The notes: generated by a model not told the origin, from the sequence alone. A stretch of 64,000 nt of DNA from Acanthosepion esculentum (GCA_964036315.1 OZ038478.1:145205065-145269064), one strand, 5' to 3'. Counted from the stretch's first letter, positions 1-13,219 are shown. Numbers and translations: made by a program.

Positions 1-56
1 ATATATGGCCACCAACACTTTTAGGTTGTAATTTGAGTTGGACTTGCTAATGATGT

Positions 57-853
57 TAAAAGCGTCCGCACTAAAACTAATAGCACAATTATGGCTATTT
101 ATAAGATGTTCCGCGATGGAAGACCCGTACGTATTGGTCAAAATGTCCGTTTGAGTGTACTTCCAGTTTCGGAATTTCGCTGGAACGTGTTGTTTTGTTC
201 TAACATCTATCCTTTGTGCCATTCTCCCTATGTAGTGTGAACCGCAACTACATTTAAAGAAATAAATTAATGAACTGTTATGATGTGGTGGGAGAACATC
301 CTTCCGCATAGACGGAACGACAGGCCTGGCAGAGAAAACAACACAAGTGTTAGAGGCAAAGTAACAATGTCGAACTGCGGTAGAAACTTGCTTGGCAAAC
401 CAATCACTGATACTACCTAGCCAATTTATTAAGAACAAAATTGCTGAATTTAGTAAATTGAAACCTACTATAGTAAAAAAATGACTGTGTACGTCCACAT
501 TCCTTGGCTAGGTAGTATCAGTGATAGGTTTGCTAAGCAGGTTTATACTTTGCCGCAAACACTCGTGTTGTTTTCTCTGCCAGGCCTGTCCTTCCGTCTA
601 TGCGTAAGGATGTTCTCCCACCACATCATAATAGTTCATTAATTTATTCCTTTAAATACAGTTGCGGTTCGCACTACATAGGGAGAACGACGCAAAAGCT
701 AGATGTTAGAATATAACAACACGTTCCAGTGAAAATCCAAAAACCTTAATTACATTCCCTCGGACATTTTGACCAATACGCACGGGTCTTCCATCGCAGA
801 CCACCTTATAAATAGCTATAATTGTGTTGTTAGTTTTAGTGCGGACGCTTTTA
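57..853. repeat. Long imperfect inverted repeat (foldback element)
   Basis: The left arm (about 57-423) is matched in reverse complement by the right arm (about 502-853), with a spacer of roughly 78 bases. Many blocks correspond: GCGTCCGCACTAAAACT near 62 against its complement near 835-851, the CCAGGCCTG-type block near 325 against 580, and CTAGGTAGTATCAGTGAT near 508 against its complement near 400-420. The arms carry small indels and substitutions. No open frame of note lies inside. The arrangement fits a foldback or MITE-like DNA element, or two copies of one repeat inserted head to head. No clear target duplication was found. Confidence 0.75.
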
Positions 854-1220
854 CCACAGCGCGTTGACTTGGCTTTCTTTGACGATGTCCATTCAGCTTG
901 ATTGTCTCACTGCGCTTGAACTGTTCAGTTTTTGATTTGAATTTGTTGAAACCTTTTTGAATTTTTCAGTTTGTCCTTTTTTTAGTTTTGTGCATATATA
1001 CTTGTGAATTTTTTTTTTTTTCATTTTTCCTATTTTTTATTGCCCTCCCCCCGTTATTTTTCTATTCTTTTTCATATTTGCCTTAATTGTTTATTGTCTT
1101 TGGTTTTCCACGTTCTGGTTTTAGTTTATTTTTGTTTGTTCTTGACTGTTTTGCTTTGCGTTTATTGTTAAAAATTTAACCCCCCCCCAAAAAAAATATT
1201 TTATCGGTCGTGGTGGTTTT
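854..1220. other. T-rich non-coding leader
   Basis: This is T-rich sequence with several homopolymer runs, including a long T run near 1009-1021 and a C run followed by an A run near 1182-1196. No gene is visible. It precedes the ORF1/Gag-like gene and may be its 5' untranslated region. Confidence 0.3.
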
Positions 1221-2558
1221 GTGAGAACCATCATGGCTGACAACAATGCCAACAATGACGATGTAAATACACCGGTGCCAAAACCGGTGTCACCAGCCAA
1301 AACGGCCTGGAAGGAAAATAGGCCACTAAAAAAAGATGCATCATTCTATGTTGAGCAAAGGAAAAAATTCGATGAATCATTTAAAGGTAATGAATTCCTT
1401 ACCATACCTGAGGCTCTAGATGCCGTAAGTCGCGCACAAGATACCTGCGGACTTCCGATGTTAAAACGCGGAAATTAATTGGGGTCAGCAGGGAAAACAT
1501 GGAAGAAGCATTGAAGGCATTAAATATCACCCCAAAGTATTAGCGAGGAGGACGAATGCCTTATGGGATATCCTTTTACCGACGAAACAACAAGCAAAGG
1601 AACTAGCGGGAAGTTTTTTAAACACGAAAAACTTACACATGCAGAGAGAGTACATGGGCACCTGTAGGACAAAGGTTACCATCCTTGGGGTGTCCGTGGA
1701 TATCTCGGAGGATAGAATGGGGTCCTTTTTCACAAAATACAGCGAAGTTAGTGAAGTAAAGGCCCTCATGAGTAAAGCGAATATAGCGACTGGAGACATG
1801 GAGCTATACATAACAGTGAACAGGAAGAACTTCCAAGAAATACCAAATATATTGGTCTGTCGAGACAAGAAAAAAAGGAGTGCCCCGGTAAATGTATACA
1901 AGCTCCACCTCGTCCAGCAACGAAAACATCAACAGCAGCAGGAGTACCAACGGAGGAGGGAACATCCTCAATGACGACGGTTGGGGTCTGGAAGGAGGTG
2001 AGGAGTCTAAAATCAACAAACGTTCCGTCTCCTTCCCAAAAAGACGTGCCTCAGCCAAATAGGCAAACAACACCGCAGGAGCGACCAGAAGAGCAGCTAG
2101 AAAAGCAGCCACACATGAAGGTGCAGGCACAAAAGGAGGTGCAGACGCCAAAGGAGGTGCAGCCAAAACAGCTGCACCAAAAACAACAGCAGAAACAACA
2201 GCAACAGCAACAGAAGATAGACACACCAACGGAGGTGGATAAAATGCCTCCACCTGGCGCAGCATCATTGAAAAGGAGCAGAGAGGAAGAAGAGGAAGAC
2301 GAACCACAGCAAAGTCACTCCGGCCGTAGTAGGGCGGAGAGGGGCATGGACAAAACCAGGTCACTCTCCGTCCCTGCTTCACCAAAAGAAGCCAGTATCT
2401 CGCGCAAAGCTAGGAGCCTCCCTACTTCCCCTTCCCGTACTCCATCTCCCTCTCCCTCCACTTCTTCTCTCAGTTCAGTATCCACACCGCCCCACACGTC
2501 CACTTCTTCCCATCCCCACCCCTCAAGGGAGAAGAAGAAAATGTCCCCAGGCCCATAA
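1221..2558 (+). pseudogene. Decayed retrotransposon ORF1/Gag-like protein, RRM-type region with low-complexity tail
   Basis: Three overlapping frames read as one broken protein. The first segment (1221-1478) is charged and starts MADNNANNDD after a short extension. A frame change near 1455 leads into LIGVSRENMEEALKALN, and further breaks lead to the segment at 1600-1900. That segment contains GTCRTKVTILGVSVDISED and ITVNRKNFQEIPNILVC, which resembles the RRM-like fold of LINE ORF1 proteins. The last frame (1971-2558) is rich in Q, K, P and S. In this family a CCHC zinc knuckle normally follows the RRM-like part; I cannot find one here, so it is probably deleted. The product would be an RNA-binding chaperone of a retrotransposon. 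No reverse transcriptase follows. At least two frameshifts and an internal stop make it a pseudogene. Family assignment is by memory of similar repeats, not by search. Confidence 0.55.
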
Positions 2559-2629
2559 GCCATATGTAAGGTAGACAAGGAAGAAGTCAAAAAGGGCCTA
2601 TCATAACAAGGGCCCTCTGAGGACTTCTA

Positions 2630-2899
2630 ATGAAGTTGGACAATATAGAGAGCAAATCAGTGGAGGACCCTCGGAATTTTCCCCACACCCCAGGAGTAAT
2701 CTCCTGCGTGAGGGACACGAGGGCTTACTTAAAAGTATGGAGCCATTTATCTGAGGCAAAGGAAGCATATGCAAACATTAGGATGTTTGGGCTGGACAAT
2801 TCCATTTTGAAGAAACTTAGGCATTTTTGTGCCGGGTGGGGTCCCTGTTGTGCTCCATCCCTCTTTATAAGAGATAAATCTACACGATTAGTATTGTAA
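2630..2899 (+). pseudogene. Probable C-terminal remnant of the same ORF1/Gag-like protein
   Basis: A reading frame of 89 codons (EAKEAYANIRMFGLDNSILK and neighbouring residues) follows the low-complexity tail about 70 bases downstream in a different frame. It has ordinary amino-acid composition, unlike the AT-rich random frames further on. I treat it as the far C-terminal part of the element. There is no recognisable domain. The sequence then passes into AT-rich DNA and a (TA)n tract at 2961. Confidence 0.3.
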
Positions 2900-2958
2900 A
2901 GTTACAGAATATACAATCCTCTAAATCTCATTTATTCTAATATAATTAGTGAAAAGAA

Positions 2959-2960
<2 letters not shown>

Positions 2961-3005
<45 letters not shown>

Positions 3006-3006
3006 G

Positions 3007-3053
<47 letters not shown>
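2961..3053. repeat. (TA)n microsatellite, interrupted
   Basis: Alternating TA with a few C and G interruptions over about 90 bases. Confidence 0.95.
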
Positions 3054-3057
<4 letters not shown>

Positions 3058-3192
3058 GAATAACTCAACTATATGTATAAGTGCATGCTCATTATAGTAT
3101 TAATTTATATTGGTGCTTTTACGAGTATAAATATATAAGCATACAAATATATTTATATGTCCATCCCTTTGTAAATGTATGTATGTGTGTGC

Positions 3193-3194
<2 letters not shown>

Positions 3195-3235
<41 letters not shown>

Positions 3236-3238
3236 CAC
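3195..3238. repeat. (TA)n microsatellite
   Basis: Pure alternating TA run of about 35 bases ending in a short CA run. Confidence 0.95.
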
Positions 3239-3239
3239 A

Positions 3240-5770
3240 CAGCCAAATACATTTCTCTGCAAATATAAATGCACAAACTCTACGTGTGTGTTTGTGTGTA
3301 CATCCTTGTGATTATGATAAATGCAAACGCATTAATGAAATGTTTTTTGTATGAATTTTATAAAAAACTGATTTTGTGAATTCCTATGTTTTCTGTTCCC
3401 GAAGTTTTAATAGCAATTTCCTTGCTTTTATTGAAAACGTAAATGGTGAAATTGTGCATGCATACCCAATGTCTTATGCATTGGATTTTCGCTCTGTTAC
3501 TAAAATGTTGTGCCGCTCATACAGAAATATCCCATACGAATATTGTGAAAAATAGTTAAATGTATGCTTTACGCTTTTATGCCAAATGCTTGCTTGTTTT
3601 ATCTCTTCAATACAGTTCATATTAATTTCTTAATCTGAAATACTATGGCAAAAGTAAAATGTTTAGTCTCTGAAATTCTGGGCTACATTTGAAGGGTAAT
3701 GTCGAATTAAATTATCGCTTTTCTAATCATATATTTTGCCTAAAATTTGATATTATATTTAAACAAAGCAGACGATCATAACAAACGGTGAATCGTCTGT
3801 CGGTTAAATCCGGAGGAATAGTATGTTCACACAGTTGCCTCTAAAAGTATTTATTTTTATTCATATAATTTAAGTGCTGTATATCAAACGAAAATATTAA
3901 TGTTCTTTAAATGATACTTTCTATTAGGCAGGTATGGCTTTGAGATTAAGTTTTCTCATATGTTTAGGGCTATGTATGAAGATTCTTATCTATATCAGAC
4001 AATGATTTTTAAAAGATGTTTTCCTCTATTACTGTGCCTTTTTTTTACCAATGTAAGAAAAGAAAAAAAATGACATGTCGGTAAAAATAATGTCCACAAC
4101 TCTCGCTGTTAAATATATATCAAATGTTCTTTTTCTTTAATAAACTATTTCTTCTTCTTTCTCAGATTATCAAATAAATCATTCCATAATTCCTAGAAAG
4201 TACAAAACTTAACTCGACATTTTCCAAAATATTTCCTTAAAATTTTATTTTGTCCGATATAATTATTTTTTAAATAAGGCATGGTAATTACCTTCGGCCA
4301 ACTATATATTTTGCAATAGACAGATTAAAATTTCCACATAGTATAAACCCGAATAAATAGCATTCGAATTAATATTTATTTGAATATAGCAATATAATTA
4401 CACGAATAATCTTGTTATTATTCGGCTCTTTCGGTCAGACGGAATGTTTTCAAATTATATGAAATGAATTATCTAAGAAACTAAGAGGTTTTACAGAGTT
4501 ACATATCAAATGCTATTTAAAATAACCGAACGTATCACAGTGTTGTAAAGAATAGTCTAGAGAAGCATCATAATACCAAATAAGTAAATATAATGGGTGT
4601 TCATTAAACTCCGTCTACTCTGCTACATGACCACAACATTAGGGCAGCCGATGAGGATCGAACGCTTTATCAAGGTTTATTAAAGTGGCAGGCAAATGAT
4701 CAAACTAGGGACAAATCTGCCTCTATTACTAATACATTGTTTGTAAGTTGTATATTTTTAAATATTTCGAATTCTCCATTTTACCAACTTTACCCTTAAT
4801 ACTTCATATATCAGTATATGTGATTCGGGTTAAATTAAAGATGAGGAGGCAGAACAACTAAATACACTCTCCCGTTTAGTGACACAGTACGCAGGTCTGG
4901 GTCACTGAACCTGAGCATGTTAACACTTCTCGCTTGATTAAAATGATACACTTTTAGAATTGTAACATCTGGTTAAATTCCCTGAAATATATATTGCCTG
5001 AATTAGTTTCATTCATTCCACACTTACTATTTTTTTAATATTTAAACATTTTTATTTGCATATTAGTTTTATCTCTGATATTATTTAATGATTAAAAGAA
5101 ATGGACAATCAGTTAACACAAAAATACCAGCTATACTTTATTTCTAATATGTTAATTACTGCTAAACTTTTATGCTTTCTCACGTGTTAGTTGCTTATAA
5201 AAGTGTATGAATTAAAACATAGATATAATAAAGCAGAACAAAAGAAAATGACATTAATAGTGTTATTAAATAAATAGATTCTGAAGATGTTACGATATTT
5301 TTCCTTAATCCAAATGTCAAATATTCTTCTAACCTTATTCTATACACGTTTGAATTCTATCAACAATAACTACAATTATCTATCTAACCTGACAGGGCAT
5401 TTAAAATAAATCATAAAATATCTCAGAGAATCTTGTCAGATAAATTTTCCAGAACAGATAAAATTGTATAATATATCTATTATTTTCAAATATAAATAAT
5501 TTTGTAGTTTTTCTTTCATACTGTTACCCATTGTTCTTTAATAATAATTATATAAGTAGTACAATAAATATAGTTGCACGAATTAAGTATTCAAGAGATA
5601 TTGTGATACGATAGAAAAGAGCGCTTCTTTCGCTTGTTTAATATATTTAAAACATATCATATTTTTTCTTTATTAATATCTATATAATCAAATAAACCAT
5701 GAAAGATATGTGATGAAAATAAAAGGAAGATTGAAAGAGAAATTGCGGAAGAGAGCAAGAAAATTATGTT
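3240..5770. other. AT-rich non-coding stretch
   Basis: I see no gene, RNA gene or clear repeat here. Frames are short and biased by base composition. Confidence 0.5.
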
Positions 5771-5784
5771 TGCCTCTGTGTATA

Positions 5785-5787
<3 letters not shown>

Positions 5788-5856
<69 letters not shown>
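5788..5856. repeat. Compound (TA)n(CA)n(TA)n microsatellite
   Basis: A TA run, a CA run of about ten units, then a longer TA run. Flanking frames rich in Y, I, C and V are translations of the repeat. Confidence 0.95.
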
Positions 5857-6266
5857 TGAAACACACATACACACAAAGAATATTATTTAAAATGCTTGGA
5901 AAGTGAAATAATTTTCAGCTCTTCGGGTTCATGAAATGGCCTAGATGCCGCCTAAGAAAAAAAGAACAGGAGAAAATTGATTCAAAATAATGATGAAAAG
6001 GGTGGATTATGATATTGGTGTGAAAAAGGGGAAACATTCATGTTGATTATGACTGGTCATTATCAATTGTGTGTGTGCTTTTTGTTCAAATAATTTAAGG
6101 CAAATAGACAAAAAAAATTATAGAGTAAAAAGCTTCAGCTGAATATCTGTTACTCAATGTCGCATTGTTCATATAAAAAGACTACACCATTTTTTCTCTT
6201 CGTTTTCAAACAAATTATACTTATTTTCATATGCACACACACAAGCCTATGTATTTCAAATTGCTT

Positions 6267-6267
<1 letters not shown>

Positions 6268-6335
<68 letters not shown>

Positions 6336-6368
6336 TATATATACATATTATATATATATATATATATT
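6268..6368. repeat. Compound (CA)n(TA)n microsatellite
   Basis: A CA run followed by about 40 bases of pure TA and an interrupted TA tail. Confidence 0.95.
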
Positions 6369-6369
6369 C

Positions 6370-7337
6370 CCTAACACCAATATGCTTAAGGCCTGGTCAC
6401 AAGCCTACTGCAGATGGGATGTTTGTAATTCACTAACACTTGAATTCAACCACCAGATTTTTTTTTCTTCTGCGACGCGCGCTTTAGATGAATCAGGATT
6501 CATGCGGCCATAGGATTTATAGAACTTATAGAATGCGAATTATCTAATCTTTCACACAGACAAACCTGGCATTAGAGATGTGTGCGCGAGCGTGTGTGTG
6601 TGTGTGTGTCTGTGTGTGTGAAATTCCTCTGTATACGAATTTGCATGCAACAACTGTATAAGTGAGAGATGATAGTATTTCTATCTATCGATACATTCAC
6701 CTCTAAAGACGCTGGCATTTTCCTCAAACGTTCGTATGACTATCTGTAGGTGCGCGCGAGTTTCCTTACAAATTAGGATAAATTGAAATGAATGCAATAA
6801 CAGTTTTAAGATTAAACTAACGGAAACGTTCACACATAAACACAGGCAAGTAAAAGAGATACATATATGTGTTCACCTTTAGGTTACCGTCCAAATTATT
6901 CAAGAACATGGTCATAGCGGAATACTTGGTGTCCATATTCATCAAACGCACTCACTGATTTCCTTGTGCACCACAAATCTGACAGTATAATTCGCCTTAT
7001 TTAACTTTTCGACTAGGTCTCGTGATCGACGAGCTGGTATAATGTTTTAGAATATCCTCAACCAGCTGGACAAATTTAATCGTTCTTAAAATGACAGCCG
7101 TTTAGAAACTTTCTTTCTCCTCTCCACAGATGACACGTCCTCCCCAAATAATTCAAATTCGTTCCATAAATTAATCACACAAGGCCCGGGTACATTTATA
7201 AAACGAGTCGCTGTGGTTGATTAATGATGAAAAATGCTCAGTGTGCCTTATAAGTTTCTGGGTAAGATTGAAATGCTGTCAATACATCTTAAAGAGAAAG
7301 GAAAATATTATAATTTGGTGTATGCACGTAACTGGTG

Positions 7338-7409
<72 letters not shown>

Positions 7410-7871
7410 TTTATTTGTCACTTCACTGGTTGATGTTGCCTTCAGCATAGCAACTCGTTTTTCGTAGATGGGCCATCCGTCCACTCGTCTGAGAGTATCG
7501 GCACTGATTGTCAGCATTCTTTTCACTTCCCACTATCTTTGATATCACTATCATATATATATATATAATATATATATATATATATACATATATGGTGGTC
7601 AAGTTTTAAAAACAGAATATTATATTATTATATTACTTATTATCTGATATTATTTGGTCCAATTTTCTTTCGTAGTTTTCCATATATTTAGTCATTCACA
7701 GAACTATGAAGTACGTGGAGCGATAGGCCATTTGGATTTTTGTTCTATTTTTAAAGGTATTTTTCAATTGCACACTGTTTTTAATATCTTTGCAATCATT
7801 CATTTTATGTTTTAATATATGTATATAATATATGAATATATACTTTTAAAAATGCCCGTTTAGAAAAAAAC

Positions 7872-7916
<45 letters not shown>

Positions 7917-10260
7917 CTTCGGTGATGTTGCATTCTTAATTTATCCATTTGTAAAAGAAATACATGTCAGTGAATATGGTAAATGACTGTCCAAATCCTA
8001 TCGCTTTTTTCTTGCCTTTGGCTCTTTCCTCATCTTTCTAACCCTTTATACAAATATGTGCACAAACATATGTATATATGGCCGTGTATGCCTGTGAGAA
8101 ACATTTGTTTTTACATAGAAGCTCTTTAGCAACAACAAAAAGTCTGATTCCTATTGCAGCTACGCTTAAACACACACGAATAAAATACAGAAAACGTTCC
8201 TTACATGTGACGCAGAAATAAATATTGATTGAAAAAAAAACAAGAAACAAAAAGATTAATACTTCAAATACATGAAATAAATTTACAGAAAACATCCTAC
8301 AAAATAAAAGAAAATGAATGAGTCTTGAATTGTGTCTTATATATTCTATCTAACAATTCTTCCTTGTAAAAATCTGAAAGAAATTGGAAGATGGAATTAT
8401 CGCTACCTTGGTTTAAAGTATTTATACGCTATCGCTGATGCTATTTCAATGTAGTAATTGATTTTGTAAACAAAATATTAAATGGGAATTAATTGATGAT
8501 CGGAAAATCCACGCAACCTATCAGTTATGAAAAGGTGCTACAACATCTAAAATGGAACGTACAAAGGACAAAAGAAACAAAATCCTGTGGGAAAAGACAA
8601 TGTTATTTTTTGTTTGAAGAACACGAAAAAATTTAAAACATGAATGTAAGTAAAGAAAAGCTTGTCAGATTTCTTTATAAAAGACGAAAAGGAAACGAAT
8701 ATCGTTTCAATTACAAAGAGTAAAATCAAAAATAACAATTAAATATTGCAGAAAAACATGTGTATTCTTTACCTTTTGATTTCATGAGATGAATTTACTG
8801 TTGCTGACAGGTTAAAATAAAACTATGGTGTATACATATTCTTGAATTTGCTTTTCTTTTTTGAAATGTTCTTTGTTTCATCGTGAGTATTCAGACGATT
8901 TAGGATGTGCAAGTGACTGATCGCTCGTTTAAAAACCTATGACGTGGATAACTAAGGTAATTATTTATTAATTAATTCCAAAATCACAGACACGGGCATA
9001 TAAAGAAATACAGAAGTGTCAATGACAATATATTAAAAAATGCAGTAAATTTACTAAATTATTATATGACAATCCCGAATGAAGTTACAAATAGAACAAA
9101 ACACTTTCAAAGATCTATATTATACTACAATTAAAAAAACATGGACCAAAAAGGGTTAGAAATAATAATAATAATATTGATGTAACATTGGGTAGTTACG
9201 ATTGTGCAGTTATGCGAACTCAACGACATATACATAATGAAAAATTAGCTTATATAATTGACAAAATGCGATAGATCTATACAGGAGTGATGGTATATTA
9301 ATTCTAAGAACTTGCAACGGCAAGACTGTAGACAAAATGAAAAAATAAAAATAAAATCCTTGAGAATCTTAGGATTTACAATCAATATAAAATACAACCA
9401 AAAATAGTAAATTTCGTAGTTATAATCTTCAACCTAAACAACGGGATATATATAATTCCTACAATATCCCTACCGTATTTAAACAAATTCGCATATCTAT
9501 AAATATAAGAATTTCAACGATATCTAAAAGCTTAAAATATTCAATGAAAACACAACAAAAGTCATAAAAATTAGAAAGAAGAAACAACGGATATTAAAAC
9601 ATACTAGAATATAAAAACGAAAAGAATTCACATAAAAACAACAGAAAACGAAATTTAATTTGGTCCAACCTCACCCACAGCAATACCATAAAACAGTATA
9701 ATAAAATATAGGCAACATATTTTTCCAACTTATTGACGAACGCTTCCCTAAAAACAGAAAATTATCAAAATTTATCAATAAAAATAAAATCAAAATTATT
9801 TACCGCTGCATGGATAACATGAAAACAACAATACAAATACTTAATACAGCAAATTAAACGCCATGAAATGTAATGGCAGAAACAAATAAAATCGACCACA
9901 TAATAAAAGCTTAACCAATAACATAATATGCAAATCTGTTGTAACAAATAACATTAACAGAGATGAGAAATGTACATAGGTGCCACAGAAGTAACCCCAA
10001 AAATATCTATTACAACTACAATATCTCTCTTGAAAGCGAAACATATACAAACAATAGAACCCTTTCAAAATGCATATGGATCCAAAAAGAAAACAATATC
10101 CCTCCAAAACGAAATGGGAAATTATAAAAAGGTCAACCTTACAAAACTGTAAACTATACTCAGAGGAAACTTAACAGTAATTAATTTTAGAAACCAAATA
10201 AACTCTTAAACAAGAAAGCTGAAATAATGGGTAAGTGTAGGCATATAAATAAATATTTGC
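6370..10260. other. AT-rich non-coding stretch with short microsatellites
   Basis: No supportable gene. It holds a (TG)n run at 6592-6620, an uninterrupted (TA)n run at 7340-7404, an interrupted one at 7552-7592 and another at 7871-7912. The remaining frames are low-complexity I/Y or F/L-rich translations of AT-rich sequence. Confidence 0.5.
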
Positions 10261-10268
10261 TTTGCCAT

Positions 10269-10530
10269 CTAAGAACTAATTAATAAAATAAATATAAATA
10301 AATAAAACTTAAATAAAATTTTAAAAAATATGAATAAAATTTGAATAAATAATTTAAATAAATTAAATTTAAATAAATTAAAAAATAAATAAAATAAATG
10401 AATAATGTAAAATATAATACAAACTTTAAAAAATAAAATATAATATAAACATAAAAATAAAATTAAAAATACACATAAACATAAAATTAAATAAACAAAA
10501 TTAAACAAAAAATTAAAATAAAATAAACGA
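10269..10530. repeat. A-rich low-complexity tract
   Basis: Quasi-repeats of AAATAAAT and AAATTTAAAT motifs dominate this interval. The 79-residue minus-strand frame of F, L, I and Y is only their translation. Confidence 0.8.
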
Positions 10531-10750
10531 ACAATTATTAAATTTACATATTTATACGCCTATGTATGTGCATGTGTGTGTGTGCGTATATAGATAAATA
10601 TATACATATGCAAATATGCAAACAACTCCAAACAAACAAACCAAATATTCCAAACGGGTGTATGTGTTAGTGCACGCGTGTCTGTGTGAGGTCGTTTGTA
10701 TACATATATGTTTATGTATGTGCATGTGTCTATATCTATATATGTACCGA

Positions 10751-10754
<4 letters not shown>

Positions 10755-10813
<59 letters not shown>

Positions 10814-10835
10814 ATGTGTGTTAGTATGCGTAAAC

Positions 10836-10902
<67 letters not shown>
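10755..10902. repeat. Two (TA)n microsatellites
   Basis: TA runs at about 10755-10807 and 10837-10902 are separated by about 30 bases rich in TG. The second run abuts the 3' end of the minus-strand LINE that follows. Confidence 0.95.
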
Positions 10903-10906
<4 letters not shown>

Positions 10907-11095
10907 GCGTATCACCCCAAGCAAGGCTGGAAGCCACTATCACACAAGGGGTTAAAGAAGGGTTGGATGAAGAGCAGATAGGGGTGGTAAAGGAGAGGAC
11001 AGTGGGTCGATCAAGGCAAGGGGGTTGCAGAAGATTTGGAGCGAGAGCAGATAGGAATGAAAAATGAAAGGATGTGGAGAAGGGAAGTGGATAGA

Positions 11096-12955
11096 TCAAG
11101 GCAACTGGAGATGTCGATTGACGCTACACTTAAACCGTTGGAGATTGTATTTGTCAGGGAAACAGTAATAGGGAAGGGAGTTCCATAGGCGAGATGTGCG
11201 AGACATGAAGCTATTGGAGTAGAAGAGATGTCTACATCTAACAGTTTCAACGGTGAAGGGGTGGGAACGGGATGCCAGCCTCGTAGGACGTTTAAATTCA
11301 CGAGGCCTAGGGACAAGCGAAAGCAACTCCTCGGAGCAATTACCGTGAAAGTACTTGTAGAAAAGGCAGAGCGATGCAACATCGCGTCTGTGAGAGAGCG
11401 ACTGCAGACGAGATGACAGATCAGGGCCAATCACATTGGATATCCGTCTCTGGATCTTATCAAGAACCCTGAGGCAACCAGCAGGGGCCCCAGACCATAT
11501 AGGGCAGCAATACTCCATGCAAGGGCGAATGGTCGATTTATAGACTTGGAGGATCGATTCCGGGGAGAAAAATGTCCTGGCTCGGCACAGGGAACAAACT
11601 TTTCTTGCGGTGGATGATGCAACTGACTCGATGTATTTGTTCCATCTCAGATCAGCGGACAACGTGAGACCGAGCAGCCGCAGAGAGGAGCTCTCGAGAA
11701 GTTGGTCCTCAGACATTCTAATGGGATGCAGGGATGGATCCTTGTGGTGGTTAATGGAGAGCAGTTTTGTTTTAGAGGCGTTAAAGTTGACCATCCATTT
11801 CTCTCCCCAGTCCACAACCGAATGGAGGTCCTTTTCAATTTGAGCTGCCAGGTTAATTTTGTCCGCCTCACTAGATTTGTGTTTGAGGCAGGAGTATATA
11901 GTGGTGTCGTCAGCATAGATACCGACTTGGGAGTCTATGGCGTCAGGAAGGTCGTTTATAAATATGAGGAACAGAGTAGGGCCAAGGATGGAGCCTTGAG
12001 GAACACCTGCGTTAGTGGGATAGGAGTTGGAGATGAATCCACTGAGAACAACCTTCAAATCCCGGTTTGACAGAAACGATTGTATTAGGTCAAACAATCG
12101 ACCTGTGATACCATAACCCTGGAGCTTGCGAAGGTGGCCGGCATGCCAAACTCTATCGAATGCTTTGGAGATGTCAAGGGCCACGGCACGAGCTTCGCCG
12201 TTATTATGGATAGCTTGGTATACAAATTCAGTGATGGCCGTAACCACATCGGCAGTAGATCGGGCAAAGCGGAAACCATACTGCTTGTCTGAGAGCAGAT
12301 CGTGGGATATCAGGTGATTAATCACTTCGGCGTTGATAATGGCCTCGAAGACTTTGACGAAGAGGGGCAGGAGACTGATAGGACGGTAATTGGAAGGGTT
12401 GGAGGGGTCGCCAGAGTTCTTAAAGACAGGAACAATGGTTGAGGACTCCCAGCAGTCAGGAAAACAGGACTCCTTGAGGCAGCGGTTGTACAATTTAGAG
12501 AGGGCAGGCGCCAGTTCAGGTGCGCATTTCTTCAGGACAATGGCTGGTAATCCGTCGCCACCGGTAGCCTTGTGGTGATCTAAGTTAGAAATAATGCCCA
12601 GTACCGACGACGGGGTAATGTGAAAGCCGTCCAGTAGGGCCTCAGTTTTGGGAGGGAAATCGGGCAAGGGTACCCCTGAAGAGTCAAGCGTAGAATTGGA
12701 AGAAAACTTCCGAGCGAAGCATTCGGCCTTGTCGGCAGAGGTGGTCAGGACCTCAAAGTGATTGAACAGGGGAGGAATGGAGGGTTTGTTGCTATTCAGA
12801 ACGCTCTTGTAGAGGCGCCAAGAGTCCTTGGAGCCAAATTTGCGGGATGCAATACGTTCCTTCATCCGAGCAGCAAATAGTGATTTGGCATCGTTGAGGA
12901 TACGCTTACACTCGTTTCGGGCAGAGGTAAATAGACGTCTGTTGGAGTCGGACAT
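11096..12955 (-). CDS. LINE reverse transcriptase (619 codons open from this Met)
   Basis: The frame contains the ordered RT motifs: NYRPISLLP, then motif A AVALDISKAFDRVWH with the catalytic Asp, then NAGVPQGSILGPTLF with the conserved SILGP, then motif C IYADDTTIYS with the YADD catalytic pair. The C-terminal part (RRDVASLCLFYKYFHG, then TSRLWNSLPYYCF) is the usual conserved tail after the RT in Jockey/CR1-like elements. The open frame extends upstream without a stop to 13219, so the Met at 12955 is only a convenient start; in life this is part of an ORF2 polyprotein. It would carry out target-primed reverse transcription. No stop or shift is seen within it. Confidence 0.9.
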   Translation of the reverse strand: MSDSNRRLFTSARNECKRILNDAKSLFAARMKERIASRKFGSKDSWRLYKSVLNSNKPSIPPLFNHFEVLTTSADKAECFARKFSSNSTLDSSGVPLPDFPPKTEALLDGFHITPSSVLGIISNLDHHKATGGDGLPAIVLKKCAPELAPALSKLYNRCLKESCFPDCWESSTIVPVFKNSGDPSNPSNYRPISLLPLFVKVFEAIINAEVINHLISHDLLSDKQYGFRFARSTADVVTAITEFVYQAIHNNGEARAVALDISKAFDRVWHAGHLRKLQGYGITGRLFDLIQSFLSNRDLKVVLSGFISNSYPTNAGVPQGSILGPTLFLIFINDLPDAIDSQVGIYADDTTIYSCLKHKSSEADKINLAAQIEKDLHSVVDWGEKWMVNFNASKTKLLSINHHKDPSLHPIRMSEDQLLESSSLRLLGLTLSADLRWNKYIESVASSTARKVCSLCRARTFFSPESILQVYKSTIRPCMEYCCPIWSGAPAGCLRVLDKIQRRISNVIGPDLSSRLQSLSHRRDVASLCLFYKYFHGNCSEELLSLVPRPREFKRPTRLASRSHPFTVETVRCRHLFYSNSFMSRTSRLWNSLPYYCFPDKYNLQRFKCSVNRHLQLP

Positions 12956-13219
12956 ATCACTACGAAAACGGTGGAAGAAGTGGTTCCTATGGGCAATGGC
13001 GGCTGAGCAAGCAGCTGTGAACCAGGGGGAGGAGCGCGGTTTGACCTTGAATTTCCTGGAGGGGATGAAAGCTTCGATCCAGGAGGAGAACTCAGAAGCA
13101 CAATCATGAGTGGGGAGCTTAAATACAGCATCCCAGGGGACATCGCGGAGGAAGTCACGAAACGAGTCCCAGTCAGCCCGTTGGTAGCAGAATGTGGTTC
13201 TGGTGGTAGGAGGCTCTTT

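Noticed and set aside
5657..5876. Reading frames of Y/I/C/V residues over TA and CA repeats (also at 6157, 7217, 10616, 14628, 18961 and others)
   Set aside because: They are translations of microsatellites; composition and multiple overlapping frames show no selection for protein.
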